The position numbers and the translations under genes are program-made. From an uncultured Erythrobacter sp. (GTDB taxonomy: Bacteria > Pseudomonadota > Alphaproteobacteria > Sphingomonadales > Sphingomonadaceae): 64,000 nucleotides of DNA. Below, one piece after another: positions 1-8,017 of the stretch (within the stretch, counting starts at the first letter, position 1; the number at the start of each line of letters is the position of its first letter). The DNA is taken from NCBI RefSeq assembly GCF_947502395.1, contig NZ_CANMZM010000002.1, forward strand, positions 248,001 to 312,000, read 5' to 3'. A model generated the notes under the pieces. The model did not search any database and had not been told where the DNA came from. It saw nothing but the letters and a program-made list of their open reading frames with translations.

Positions 1-164
1 GCCAAATAGCCTTCGAGCTTGGCCCCCGTGGTGGCGAAGCGCGCAACATAGGCAAGAGCGAGGTCACGCAAGGTCGTTTCATCGAGCGGACGCGTCTTTT
101 TTCGTTTACGCACAGCTTTCTTGCGTTCCGAAGTCGGGCTCTCTTCCCCGGGAAGAGACGACAT
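1..164 (-). CDS. recX: RecX-family regulatory protein, N-terminal part (runs off the window)
   Basis: The first 54 codons of a minus-strand gene are visible, starting at ATG 164-162; the rest lies before position 1. The peptide begins with a basic Ser/Pro/Lys-rich stretch and then reads RPLDETTLRDLALAYVARF followed by TTGAKLEGYLA. This is the usual opening of sphingomonad RecX proteins, which bind RecA filaments and modulate recombination and SOS induction in the cytoplasm. The roughly 180 bp to the divergent acyl-AMP ligase gene should hold both promoters. Only the N-terminus can be judged, so the assignment rests on one conserved segment. The family is usually 150-200 residues, so most of the protein is not seen. 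Confidence 0.65.
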   Translation of the reverse strand, partial: MSSLPGEESPTSERKKAVRKRKKTRPLDETTLRDLALAYVARFATTGAKLEGYL

Positions 165-344
165 TTCGTTACGTTTTGATGACCTTTTGCTTCCCTCGGG
201 CTTCATTTCGCCTTATTCGTGCCACAGTCCTTATCAAATGGAAAAGACAAAAGGCCTTCAGAGCATATATCCATGCGATGGAGAAACGGGGATTGAATTG
301 AGTGCGCTGGACACGCACGCCAACTGACGGGTACCGCAAACACC

Positions 345-2078
345 ATGACCGACGCCGCTTTGACGCCGACGCCGAATGATTGTGAATTGCCAAGGATCCG
401 CGCCAAGTTCGCGACCTTTAATGACGCCATCGACTATGCCGCCCGAAGCAAGAAGGGCATGAACTTCCACGACATGCGTGGGAAGCTCGAACGCGTCTAT
501 CCTTATTCGGAAATGCGCGAAGATGCGATTGAGATGGCCTATCGCATGATTGCGGCGGGCATCAAGCCACAGGATCGTGTCGCGCTGATCGCGGAGACAG
601 GGCCGGACTTTGCCGCGCTGTTCTGCGCCTGCGTCTATGTCGGCGCGTGGCCCGTACCGCTGCCTCTGCCGACATCGTTTGGCGGGAAGGAGAGCTATAT
701 CGATCAGCTTGCGGTTCAATTGCGAAGCGCTGATCCAGTGGTGTTGATCTATCCGGAAGAGATCGGCGAAATGGCTAGCGCGGCTGCGGCAAAGCAGGAG
801 TGCTCCGGGATAAGCTGGCAAGATTTTGCCAAATATGAAGCGCCCAAGGTCGATCTTAACAAAGCCTCGCCGCAAGACATTTGCTATCTGCAATATTCCT
901 CGGGCTCGACCCGCTTCCCAACCGGCGTCGCGGTCACCCATGAAGCGCTGCTGCACAATTTGTACGGCCATGCGGAATCGATGAACCTGAGCACGAATGA
1001 CCGCTGTATCAGCTGGTTGCCGTGGTATCACGATATGGGCCTTGTGGGTTGTTTCCTTTCGCTTGTCGCGAACCAGTTTTCTGTCGACCTGCTCAAGCCT
1101 GATGCATTCGCGCGCCGCCCGCTTGCCTGGCTCGATATGATCAGCCGCAATCCCGGCAACACCGCAAGCTACTCGCCAACCTTCGGTTATGATATTTGCG
1201 CCCGCCGCATCTCCAGCCAGACCAATGTGGCCGAACGCTTTGACCTCTCGCGCTGGCGGATTGCTGGCAATGGCGCGGATATGATCCGCCCTGACGTGAT
1301 GCAGAGCTTTGTCAACGCCTTCAGCGATGCCGGGTTCAAAGCCTCTGCCTTCACCCCATCCTATGGCCTTGCTGAGGCAGTCCTTGCTGTCACGGTCATG
1401 CCGCCGGGCGAAGGGATCAAGGTCGAGCTCGTCGAAGAAGAACGCCTATCCGGCACACCACGCGATCTTAGTCGTCCGGCTCGCTACCGTGCGATTGTCA
1501 ATTGCGGCAAGCCGCTTCCCGATATGGAAGTGGAGATCCGCGGTGAAAGCGGCGATTCACGCGGCGACCACCAGATCGGCAAGGTCTGGTGCCGCGGCCC
1601 AAGCGTCATGCATTCCTATTTCCGCAATGTCGAAGCGACTGAGGATTGCCTCGTCGATGGCTGGCTCGACACGGGCGATATGGGTTACACTGCCGATGGC
1701 TATCTGTTCATCGTTGGCCGCGCCAAAGACATGATCATCATCAATGGCAAGAACCATTGGCCCCAGGACATTGAATGGGCTGTCGAACAGCTCCCTGGCT
1801 TCAACCACGGTGATATCGCGGCTTTCGCACTTGAGACCGAAAATGGCGAAGAGGCGCCAGCCGTCCTGGTCCATTGCCGCGTGTCTGACCCGGTCGAACG
1901 CGTAAAACTGCGCGAGCAGATTTCCGACAAGGTTCGCTCGGTCACGGGTATGAGCTGCGTGGTCGAACTCGTCCCGCCGCGCACGCTGCCGCGCACAAGC
2001 TCCGGCAAATTGAGCCGCGCCAAGGCGAAAAAGCTCTACCTTGCGGGCGAGATTGTACCGCTGGAGCTGGCGGCTTAG
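345..2078 (+). CDS. Fatty acyl-AMP ligase (AMP-binding enzyme, FadD32-like)
   Basis: This 577-residue protein activates a fatty acid as acyl-adenylate. The adenylation motifs are complete and in order: the P-loop YSSGSTRFPTGV near residue 185, LPWYHDMGLVG near 224, GLAEA near 341, DTGDMGY near 442, GRAKDMIIINGKN near 459, and the C-terminal SSGKLSRAK with the catalytic Lys near 555. The YHDMGL segment and the length are typical of fatty acyl-AMP ligases that hand the acyl group to a carrier protein or to a synthase rather than to CoA. No PKS, NRPS, sphingolipid or carrier-protein gene lies next to it, so its partner is unknown. The downstream gene is convergent and its stop overlaps this one by 4 nt. 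The ATG at 345 follows CAAACACC with no strong ribosome binding site. Confidence 0.85.
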   Translation: MTDAALTPTPNDCELPRIRAKFATFNDAIDYAARSKKGMNFHDMRGKLERVYPYSEMREDAIEMAYRMIAAGIKPQDRVALIAETGPDFAALFCACVYVGAWPVPLPLPTSFGGKESYIDQLAVQLRSADPVVLIYPEEIGEMASAAAAKQECSGISWQDFAKYEAPKVDLNKASPQDICYLQYSSGSTRFPTGVAVTHEALLHNLYGHAESMNLSTNDRCISWLPWYHDMGLVGCFLSLVANQFSVDLLKPDAFARRPLAWLDMISRNPGNTASYSPTFGYDICARRISSQTNVAERFDLSRWRIAGNGADMIRPDVMQSFVNAFSDAGFKASAFTPSYGLAEAVLAVTVMPPGEGIKVELVEEERLSGTPRDLSRPARYRAIVNCGKPLPDMEVEIRGESGDSRGDHQIGKVWCRGPSVMHSYFRNVEATEDCLVDGWLDTGDMGYTADGYLFIVGRAKDMIIINGKNHWPQDIEWAVEQLPGFNHGDIAAFALETENGEEAPAVLVHCRVSDPVERVKLREQISDKVRSVTGMSCVVELVPPRTLPRTSSGKLSRAKAKKLYLAGEIVPLELAA

Positions 2079-3061
2079 GGATTAGAAGCTGTAAGCACCG
2101 GTAATTCCACACCGCTGCGTGCCAGGATTTCAGCTGGATCATTGAAAGCCAGTAGTTCTCTAATGGCCGCACGCCGGTCCGGTGCATTTTCAACATATCC
2201 TTTGGAGATTTGCATCCCGACCCAATAGCCAAGTTCCGAAGGCCAACCTTCCGGTGAGGAGCCAGCATTTGCAAACCATCGGAAGAAAGCTGCGTTCCTT
2301 AAGTCAGCATCAAGGCCTGCATCTCGCACCTTTGCGAGATCGCGCGTAAATTCTTGCAAAACGAAGTGCCGATTTGCTGAAGCCCAATCATCGCGGGACG
2401 GGTCGGGCACCGTGCCGGTCACTAGCGCCGCCAGATAGTCAGCTGTGCCTTCGTTGATCGCCGCCGTCAGCATCGGATCGGCATCGACCTTCGGCCCGCC
2501 AAAGCGTTGGAATGTGTGCACGGTCTCATGCGCATAGAAGGTTCGCATAATGGCCCGGAACGCAGCTTCATCTGCGGCGATGCTGCACAGTACCTCAAGC
2601 CCGAGAACCTGCATATCAGACTCCGCCGTCCCTCCGCTATTCAAACCCCCGAAAACGACAGCTATCCGCGGCAGAGATTGTTCCGGAAGCAGACCTCGAA
2701 AAGCTAGATAGATAGACCTAAGCTCATCTTCAGTTTGCCTGATTATTGGCAGGCATCGCTCAATAGCATCTCGATAAGTGTCCGGGTTTTCTGCAATCTT
2801 TGCCGCAAGATTCTGAGCGCTGATGATTCGGCCAGGAGTGAATATCTCAAGCGCACGACCGCCAAACTCAAGATAACGATTCTGCAACTGCTCAGCGGTC
2901 GGTGCGCCATCAAAATCTTCGAACAGCAGTGCAAACCGCTCTGCATCCTCAAGTTCCACTCGAGCAGTAAGGGGATCAATGGTTTGCCCCATTGCTGGCA
3001 AGGAGAAGTTACTCACCCAAAGGATGATCAAGATGCGCAGATGGCGCTTGGTAACACGCAC
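2075..3061 (-). CDS. Secreted HExxH protein, putative zinc metallopeptidase
   Basis: The product (about 328 residues) starts with a signal peptide-like segment (MRVTKRHLRILIILWVSNFS, then LPAMGQT). It contains HETVH near residue 178 and NEGTADYLAAL about 23 residues later. That spacing and the trailing Glu match gluzincin-type metallopeptidases, with two His ligands, a catalytic Glu and a distal Glu ligand. The rest of the sequence is not recognised. An upstream GTG at 3079 lies inside the DUF389 gene; the GTG at 3061, placed just after that gene's TAG and 9 nt from GGAGG, is preferred. The tight junction suggests co-transcription with the DUF389 gene. Enzymatic activity is inferred from the motif alone. 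Confidence 0.6.
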   Translation of the reverse strand: MRVTKRHLRILIILWVSNFSLPAMGQTIDPLTARVELEDAERFALLFEDFDGAPTAEQLQNRYLEFGGRALEIFTPGRIISAQNLAAKIAENPDTYRDAIERCLPIIRQTEDELRSIYLAFRGLLPEQSLPRIAVVFGGLNSGGTAESDMQVLGLEVLCSIAADEAAFRAIMRTFYAHETVHTFQRFGGPKVDADPMLTAAINEGTADYLAALVTGTVPDPSRDDWASANRHFVLQEFTRDLAKVRDAGLDADLRNAAFFRWFANAGSSPEGWPSELGYWVGMQISKGYVENAPDRRAAIRELLAFNDPAEILARSGVELPVLTASNP

Positions 3062-3063
3062 CT

Positions 3064-4668
3064 CTAACGCCCTCCCCACTCGGCCCTTAGCGGGCCAGAG
3101 CCGGGTTCGACCGTCACACTAACACCGCGTTCGGCGAGCAATTCCGCCGCCTTGATTGCATCATCTTCCGAGCCTTCGAGTACGACAGGCAAGCCAATGC
3201 GCTTAGCCGCCCATGCAACGATCTCGATCGCATCTTCGCCTTCGGCCGTAGGGGCATCTTCTTCAAAGGCGATATTGCCTGGCAAATCGCCAATCGGTGG
3301 CAATAATTCGATCACCCAATCGGGCTCAGTCGCAGCAATTCGCATTTCCAACGCGCGATAGGCTGACAGACTGGCCCCGTCGAGCTCGGTCGCCCGCACA
3401 GTCGCGCGCCGGCGACCCGCATCGATAGTGACCTCATCTTCCGAAACGCCAGCGACAAGCGACAGCCGGCTGGCCAACGCGCTAACCCGAGCACTGGCTG
3501 CGCGCTCCTCAATGGCGCGCACCGCGGCCAGCTCTGCCTCTTCCGCGTCAACCGAGTTGGTTCCGGTGGGAACCTGCGTCAAGGAAACCTCAACCTCGCG
3601 GCCCAAGCGTACTCGAAGAGCCCTGGCGATATTGGCATCGGCCTCCGGACGAAATTCCGGGTTGAACATTGTGGCGGAAACACCGACCGAAGCGTCAGAA
3701 AAAGCGAGGTCCAATTCTGACAACCGGCCAGCGCCCTCAAATTCTTCCGTGATCTCGTCGCGGACGATCCGCTGTGCATTGGCTTCCCAAGCAATAGTGC
3801 GCAGCGAAAGTGCCAGCGGCACTGCCAAAGCGATAAAGACGAGGATGATTACGCCATTCTGGAACTGAGACTGGCGTTGGCTGAGGCTGCCGCGAAACCC
3901 GTACAACTTGGCCAGCGCCCATGCAGTGAGCGCGATGGTGACAAGGTTGGTCACGTAGAGCAGCAGGGCGCCCGAAAAGACGGTCCAGTTAAACGTCGCG
4001 AGGCCAAAGCCCACCACCGCCAATGGCGGCATCAGCGCGGTCGCAATGGCAACCCCGACAATCGCCCCTGCGCGCCCGCGGATCATGGCATATGCACCCG
4101 CAAGACCGGAAAAAAGCGCGACGAAAAGGTCAAACAGATTGGGCTGTGTCCGGGCCGCAATTTCCGGCGTGATCGTCTTCACCGGGGACAGGAACACCAA
4201 CAGGGCACACAGGGCAATCGCCATGACGCTGCCCCAGAACAGAGAACGGGAGGACTGCTTAAGCCATTGATAATCCGTTATCCCAAGCGCAAAGCCAAGC
4301 CCCATGATCGGACCCATCAAGGGCGACAGGAGCATCGCGCCGATGACCACGGCGGTTGAGGATTGCAACAGGCCGATAACCGCGATCCCGGCGCTCATTG
4401 CAGTCATGAACAGATAATGTTCGGACATCGCGCATTCGTCGCGGCGTTTGGCAATCACGTCCTCGTGATCAACTGCTCCGATCACTTCATCACGCCACCA
4501 TCCGCGAACGGTGGCAAGCACGCGCATGAAGCCGATCCGGCTTTGCGTTGCGGCCATCACTGCCTCGCCGGCGCTATCAATTTTGCCATGAACAGCGGCC
4601 ACTTCCGGCGCGGAACCCGCCTCTTGCCCGGTCTCAGCGGCAGCTTGATGTTCGTCTTGATTTGACAA
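3064..4668 (-). CDS. DUF389 (TIGR00341-like) integral membrane protein
   Basis: A 534-residue inner-membrane protein. After a hydrophilic N-terminus it has the DUF389 membrane core: SEHYLFMTAMSAGIAVIGLL, SSTAVVIGAMLLSPLMGPIMG and ATALMPPLAVVGFGLATFNW are hallmark segments, with about six to eight membrane spans between residues ~80 and 300. A long soluble alpha/beta C-terminal region follows. Function of this family is not established. The longest reading frame opens at a GTG (4740), but the TTG at 4668 has AAAGGAAA six nt upstream and gives MSNQDEHQ, so it was chosen. It is probably the first gene of a two-gene unit with the HExxH protein. The divergent telA-like gene shares the ~195 bp upstream region, which contains the palindrome GCAGGCCTGC. 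Confidence 0.8.
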   Translation of the reverse strand: MSNQDEHQAAAETGQEAGSAPEVAAVHGKIDSAGEAVMAATQSRIGFMRVLATVRGWWRDEVIGAVDHEDVIAKRRDECAMSEHYLFMTAMSAGIAVIGLLQSSTAVVIGAMLLSPLMGPIMGLGFALGITDYQWLKQSSRSLFWGSVMAIALCALLVFLSPVKTITPEIAARTQPNLFDLFVALFSGLAGAYAMIRGRAGAIVGVAIATALMPPLAVVGFGLATFNWTVFSGALLLYVTNLVTIALTAWALAKLYGFRGSLSQRQSQFQNGVIILVFIALAVPLALSLRTIAWEANAQRIVRDEITEEFEGAGRLSELDLAFSDASVGVSATMFNPEFRPEADANIARALRVRLGREVEVSLTQVPTGTNSVDAEEAELAAVRAIEERAASARVSALASRLSLVAGVSEDEVTIDAGRRRATVRATELDGASLSAYRALEMRIAATEPDWVIELLPPIGDLPGNIAFEEDAPTAEGEDAIEIVAWAAKRIGLPVVLEGSEDDAIKAAELLAERGVSVTVEPGSGPLRAEWGGR

Positions 4669-4864
4669 TGGATTTCCTTTTCGCACGCCATTTACTTCCA
4701 ATCCGAGCCAAACAAAAGCGGGAAAGAACCGTCGCGCCACGTAAAATCATGGACGAAGCCCCTGGAAACGGGCAGTCTTGAACAACGTGTTTTAGATGCC
4801 TAATACAGTATTGTAAGCAGGCCTGCCTTTGTGAAGGCCAATGAGGGAGCCACGATTTCTTGCT

Positions 4865-6097
4865 ATGAGTACCGAGACAACACCGGATCTGAACGTTTCA
4901 GCACCCACCAAGACGGCAACCGATTTTGAACTGACACCGCCGGCCCCTGTGCCGCATGTCGCGCCCGAGAAGGCGGCGGGTTTGGTCCCGGTTTCGACCG
5001 AGCAGAAGTCCAAGCTTGAGACCAAGGCGGATGCCTTTGTCAGCGACTTGATTTCGGTCGATGCCAATTCGCCGGAATTTGGCGCAAAGGTCGACCAGAT
5101 CACTCGTATGGGCCAAGAGCAAATCCGCGCAGCGGCATCCCATTCCAATCGGTTCCTTGACCGCCCTGTACGCGCAATGGACGCTGATAGCGGTGTCGGC
5201 AGTGATTTGGCAGAATTGCGCCGCACGGTTGAGGACCTCGATCCGGGTAAGAAGAGCAAACTGCTTGAGCCGCGCCGGCTGTTCGGCATCATCCCGTTTG
5301 GCAACAAGCTCAAGAATTACTTCGACAGCTACACCAGCAGCCAAGGGCATATTCAGGCCATTCTGGAGCGCCTGGAAAGCGGCAAGAAAGAATTGCATCT
5401 CGACAACGCTGCGATTGATACCGAGCGGGCCAAATTGTGGGATGCGATGGGTGAATTGGAGCAAATGATCCACATCGCCAAGACGCTCGATGCGAAGCTT
5501 GAGAACAAGGCGTTGGAGCTCGATGCCAGCGATCCGGAAAAAGCCAAGGCTTTGCGCGAAAGCGCGCTGTTCTACGTGCGTCAGCGCACACAGGACCTGC
5601 TCACGCAAATGGCAGTCAGCGTTCAAGGTTATCTCGCGCTTGATCTGGTCAAGAAGAATAATGTTGAGCTGGTCAAAGGTGTCGACCGGGCAAGCACAAC
5701 CACTGTGGGCGCGCTGCGCACCGCGGTGACCGTCGCGCAGGCGATGACCAATCAGCGGCTCGTGTTGGGCCAAGTCACCGCGCTCAATCAGACGACCAGC
5801 GACATCATCGATTCGACCAGCACGCTGCTGCGCGAACAGACCGCACAAATCCACGAGCAGGCGGCTTCGAGCACCATTCCGCTTGAGACGCTCCAGCGCG
5901 CTTTCCAGAACATCTATGACACCATGGATGAAGTGGACGATTTCAAAGTCCGTGCGCTCGACAGCATGAAGCAGACAGTGAACGTCCTGTCTGATGAGGT
6001 CGAGAAGTCCAAAGGCTATATTGCGCGCGCCGAGGGTCAGGCCCAAGCGCAATCAAAAGTCGCCTCCGAACCGTCCTTGCTGGCATTAGACAGCTGA
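4865..6097 (+). CDS. TelA/KlaA-type toxic anion resistance protein
   Basis: A 410-residue cytoplasmic protein of the TelA family (toxic anion resistance, tellurite-associated). It is mostly helical, without a signal peptide or membrane spans. Conserved-looking stretches are RRLFGIIPFGNKLKNYFDSY near residue 130, where TelA proteins carry an FGxG-K-like segment, and the helical core LALDLVKKNNVELVKGVDRA near 255. Family members occur beside XpaC-like genes, and that pairing is seen here with the next gene 13 nt downstream. The in-frame ATG at 4841 would add eight residues; MSTETTP at 4865 resembles usual family starts, though neither has a strong ribosome binding site. The true biochemical role of the family is unclear despite its name. 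Confidence 0.82.
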   Translation: MSTETTPDLNVSAPTKTATDFELTPPAPVPHVAPEKAAGLVPVSTEQKSKLETKADAFVSDLISVDANSPEFGAKVDQITRMGQEQIRAAASHSNRFLDRPVRAMDADSGVGSDLAELRRTVEDLDPGKKSKLLEPRRLFGIIPFGNKLKNYFDSYTSSQGHIQAILERLESGKKELHLDNAAIDTERAKLWDAMGELEQMIHIAKTLDAKLENKALELDASDPEKAKALRESALFYVRQRTQDLLTQMAVSVQGYLALDLVKKNNVELVKGVDRASTTTVGALRTAVTVAQAMTNQRLVLGQVTALNQTTSDIIDSTSTLLREQTAQIHEQAASSTIPLETLQRAFQNIYDTMDEVDDFKVRALDSMKQTVNVLSDEVEKSKGYIARAEGQAQAQSKVASEPSLLALDS

Positions 6098-6110
6098 TCG
6101 GGGATAGCTG

Positions 6111-6926
6111 ATGTCTGACAGCACTCACGAATCTGATCGAATATTGGGCGCAGCCAAGCAATCGCTTCTGACTCAGCAGTCAGGCGGCACGCATCGCCCT
6201 GCGAAGTCGATTGGCCAGGGCTCAGCCAATGTGAAGCTCAAGACATGGCTCAAACGCGCGGGCTATTTCGGCGCGGCACTTTTGGCGATCATGGCAAGCG
6301 CCTCGGTAATCGGAGCCATTATTGGCGGCATCGGCTTTTGGGGTATCATCATGACCCTGTTTGCCGTGGGCATCGCGGCTGGCATCTTCATGCGCTATCC
6401 CACTGTCAACATTCCCAAGCGTCATGAATTGAAGCAGGGCAATCCCAAGCAGATGGTCGCTCGCACCGAGCTTTGGCTTGAAAGCCAGCGCAGTGCCCTT
6501 CCTCCTGCGGCTGCCTCTATTGTCGAACAGTTGGGCGGTCAATTGGATGCCCTGGGCGCGCAGCTTGCGACCATGGACGAAACGCACCCCGCCATGTCCG
6601 AAGTGCGCGATCTCGTCGGCGAATACATCCCTGAGACGATCGACAATTACCGCAAGATTCCCGAACATTTGCGTAAGGAAGAACACGCCGGCTCCACCGC
6701 CGATGAACGCTTAATCGAGAGCCTCACCAAGCTATCCGGCGAAGTTGATCGGGTAACACGGCGTTTGGCCGAAGGGGCGATGGACGATCTTGCGGTCAAA
6801 TCGCGCTATCTTGATTACCGCTTTGGTGGGGATGATCTGATCGCCGATATGACCGGATCACCTGATACTGGCGTCCCTCTTCCAGAGCTTGATGTTGTTC
6901 CAGCAACTAAGAAAGAAGCTGGTTAG
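6111..6926 (+). CDS. XpaC-like protein (5-bromo-4-chloroindolyl phosphate hydrolysis family)
   Basis: A 271-residue protein with two closely spaced hydrophobic segments near residues 50-90 (GYFGAALLAIMASASVIGA and GFWGIIMTLFAVGIAAGIFM) and a helical cytoplasmic C-terminal region. YIPETIDNYRKIPEHLRK near residue 170 matches the conserved helix of the XpaC / Halogen_Hydrol family, which is usually found next to telA-like genes as here. It follows telA after 13 nt and precedes the PHA-type gene after 2 nt, so the three are probably one operon. The indolyl phosphate name comes from a phenotype in Bacillus; no catalytic residues can be pointed out. Confidence 0.7.
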   Translation: MSDSTHESDRILGAAKQSLLTQQSGGTHRPAKSIGQGSANVKLKTWLKRAGYFGAALLAIMASASVIGAIIGGIGFWGIIMTLFAVGIAAGIFMRYPTVNIPKRHELKQGNPKQMVARTELWLESQRSALPPAAASIVEQLGGQLDALGAQLATMDETHPAMSEVRDLVGEYIPETIDNYRKIPEHLRKEEHAGSTADERLIESLTKLSGEVDRVTRRLAEGAMDDLAVKSRYLDYRFGGDDLIADMTGSPDTGVPLPELDVVPATKKEAG

Positions 6927-6928
6927 TC

Positions 6929-7231
6929 GTGCGGGTATCGCTGCCACACAGTCTCGGCGCAGAGGAAGTGCGTCGCAGGATGCACGCTCACGGGCATGAG
7001 ATTGGCAGCTATTTTCCACCCGGAATGGCAACGGTCGAGACCGATTGGCCGCATGAGGACCGGATGGACCTTTTCATCACCGCTGCCGGACAACAGATCG
7101 ATGGCGGCATAGATATTTTCGACGACAAGGTCGTTATCGATCTCGACCTGCCCGCCATTCTCGGTTTCTTGCGCGGTACGCTTGAGCGAGCGGTGCGCAA
7201 GCACGGCGGCAAACTGCTCGAAAAAAGCTAG
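6929..7231 (+). CDS. Polyhydroxyalkanoic acid system family protein (PHA_gran_rgn)
   Basis: A 100-residue cytoplasmic protein starting at GTG 6929, two nt after the stop of the XpaC-like gene. The order of elements fits the small PHA granule region family: MRVSLPHSLGAEEVRRRM at the N-terminus, DLFITAAGQQIDGGIDIFDD in the middle and a C-terminal basic helix ending KHGGKLLEK. The family is named for its place in polyhydroxyalkanoate loci; its role is unknown. No PHA synthase, depolymerase or phasin is visible nearby. Its translational coupling to the TelA/XpaC pair is the most informative context. Confidence 0.72.
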   Translation: MRVSLPHSLGAEEVRRRMHAHGHEIGSYFPPGMATVETDWPHEDRMDLFITAAGQQIDGGIDIFDDKVVIDLDLPAILGFLRGTLERAVRKHGGKLLEKS

Positions 7232-7235
7232 CAGG

Positions 7236-7265
7236 GAGAGGCGTTCCTGCCGCTCCGAGCCTCTC
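7236..7265. other. Possible hairpin after the telA-xpaC-PHA operon
   Basis: GAGAGGC at 7236-7242 is perfectly complementary to GCCTCTC at 7259-7265 with a 16-nt loop. It starts 5 nt after the stop of the PHA-type gene. No U-tract follows, so it is not a standard intrinsic terminator; it may protect the 3' end of the mRNA. Nothing else is seen in the 186 bp before the heme oxygenase gene. Confidence 0.3.
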
Positions 7266-7417
7266 AAACCAAACAAACCATCGTTCAACCTGTCAGGCCC
7301 GTAGGGGTCAGGCTGGCCGTTACCTTCTTGGCTACACATCCCGCATCCGTCATGATACATTGACGATACTTCTGACCAAATAGTCAGACATCGTCGGGAC
7401 GAGATTGAGAATAGAAT

Positions 7418-8017
7418 ATGAAGCCAGGGGGCGCGAACAGGAAAGCGGTGACCTTGCGAGATCATTTGCGCCGCGCAACCGCGCACTCGCACGACCGCCT
7501 TGATGCCTCAATGCGCCCGGCGGCTGATTGGCGCTCGCCCGATGATTACGCCCGCTTTTTAAGTGCGCAACATGCAGCGCGTGTCCCAGTAGAAGCGTGG
7601 CTCGCCCAGCATGCACCTGCGCATCTCACACCGCCGGAACAAACATCTCTGCTCGCACGCGATCTGTCGCGGCTGGGCAAGCGAAATATTCCGGCACGAG
7701 ACTCTTTCACGCTGACCGCCTATGGCGAGGCGAGCGCAATTGGCGTGGCATGGGTGCTTGCGGGCTCGTCGCTTGGCAACCGCGCAATGCTCCATGACAT
7801 GCGGCGCTCTTTGCCCAAGGGGACTGAGTGGCCTCATGAATTCTTGAGCAGCGTTGAAATGAGCCAATTCTGGAACAGTTTGCGCAGCCTGGTCGAAGTG
7901 CCTGCTCATCGAGAACAAACGGAAGCCGCCTCACACGCAGCGATCTGCGTGTTCGATCACTTCTTCAATGTCGCACGCGCCAATCAATCGGCAACCGAAT
8001 TGGAAGGTGTACGATGA
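7418..8017 (+). CDS. bphO: Bacterial heme oxygenase (BphO-like), biliverdin-forming
   Basis: A 199-residue heme oxygenase-like protein that should open heme to biliverdin IXalpha, the chromophore of the next gene's product. The N-terminal helix LRRATAHSHDRLD has the spacing of the proximal-His helix, with His25 as likely heme ligand. AWVLAGSSLGNRAML near residue 110 corresponds to the glycine-rich distal helix (GSxLG). Its ATGA overlap with the phytochrome gene makes coupled translation very likely. An alternative start is GTG 7448 (MTLRDHL), which has AGGA at good spacing; ATG 7418 is kept as the longer form. Overall similarity to plant-type enzymes is low, as is usual for BphO proteins. Confidence 0.8.
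   Translation: MKPGGANRKAVTLRDHLRRATAHSHDRLDASMRPAADWRSPDDYARFLSAQHAARVPVEAWLAQHAPAHLTPPEQTSLLARDLSRLGKRNIPARDSFTLTAYGEASAIGVAWVLAGSSLGNRAMLHDMRRSLPKGTEWPHEFLSSVEMSQFWNSLRSLVEVPAHREQTEAASHAAICVFDHFFNVARANQSATELEGVR

Noticed and set aside
4898..6052. Long open frame antisense to the telA-like gene
   Set aside because: Shadow of a GC-rich coding strand; no recognisable family.
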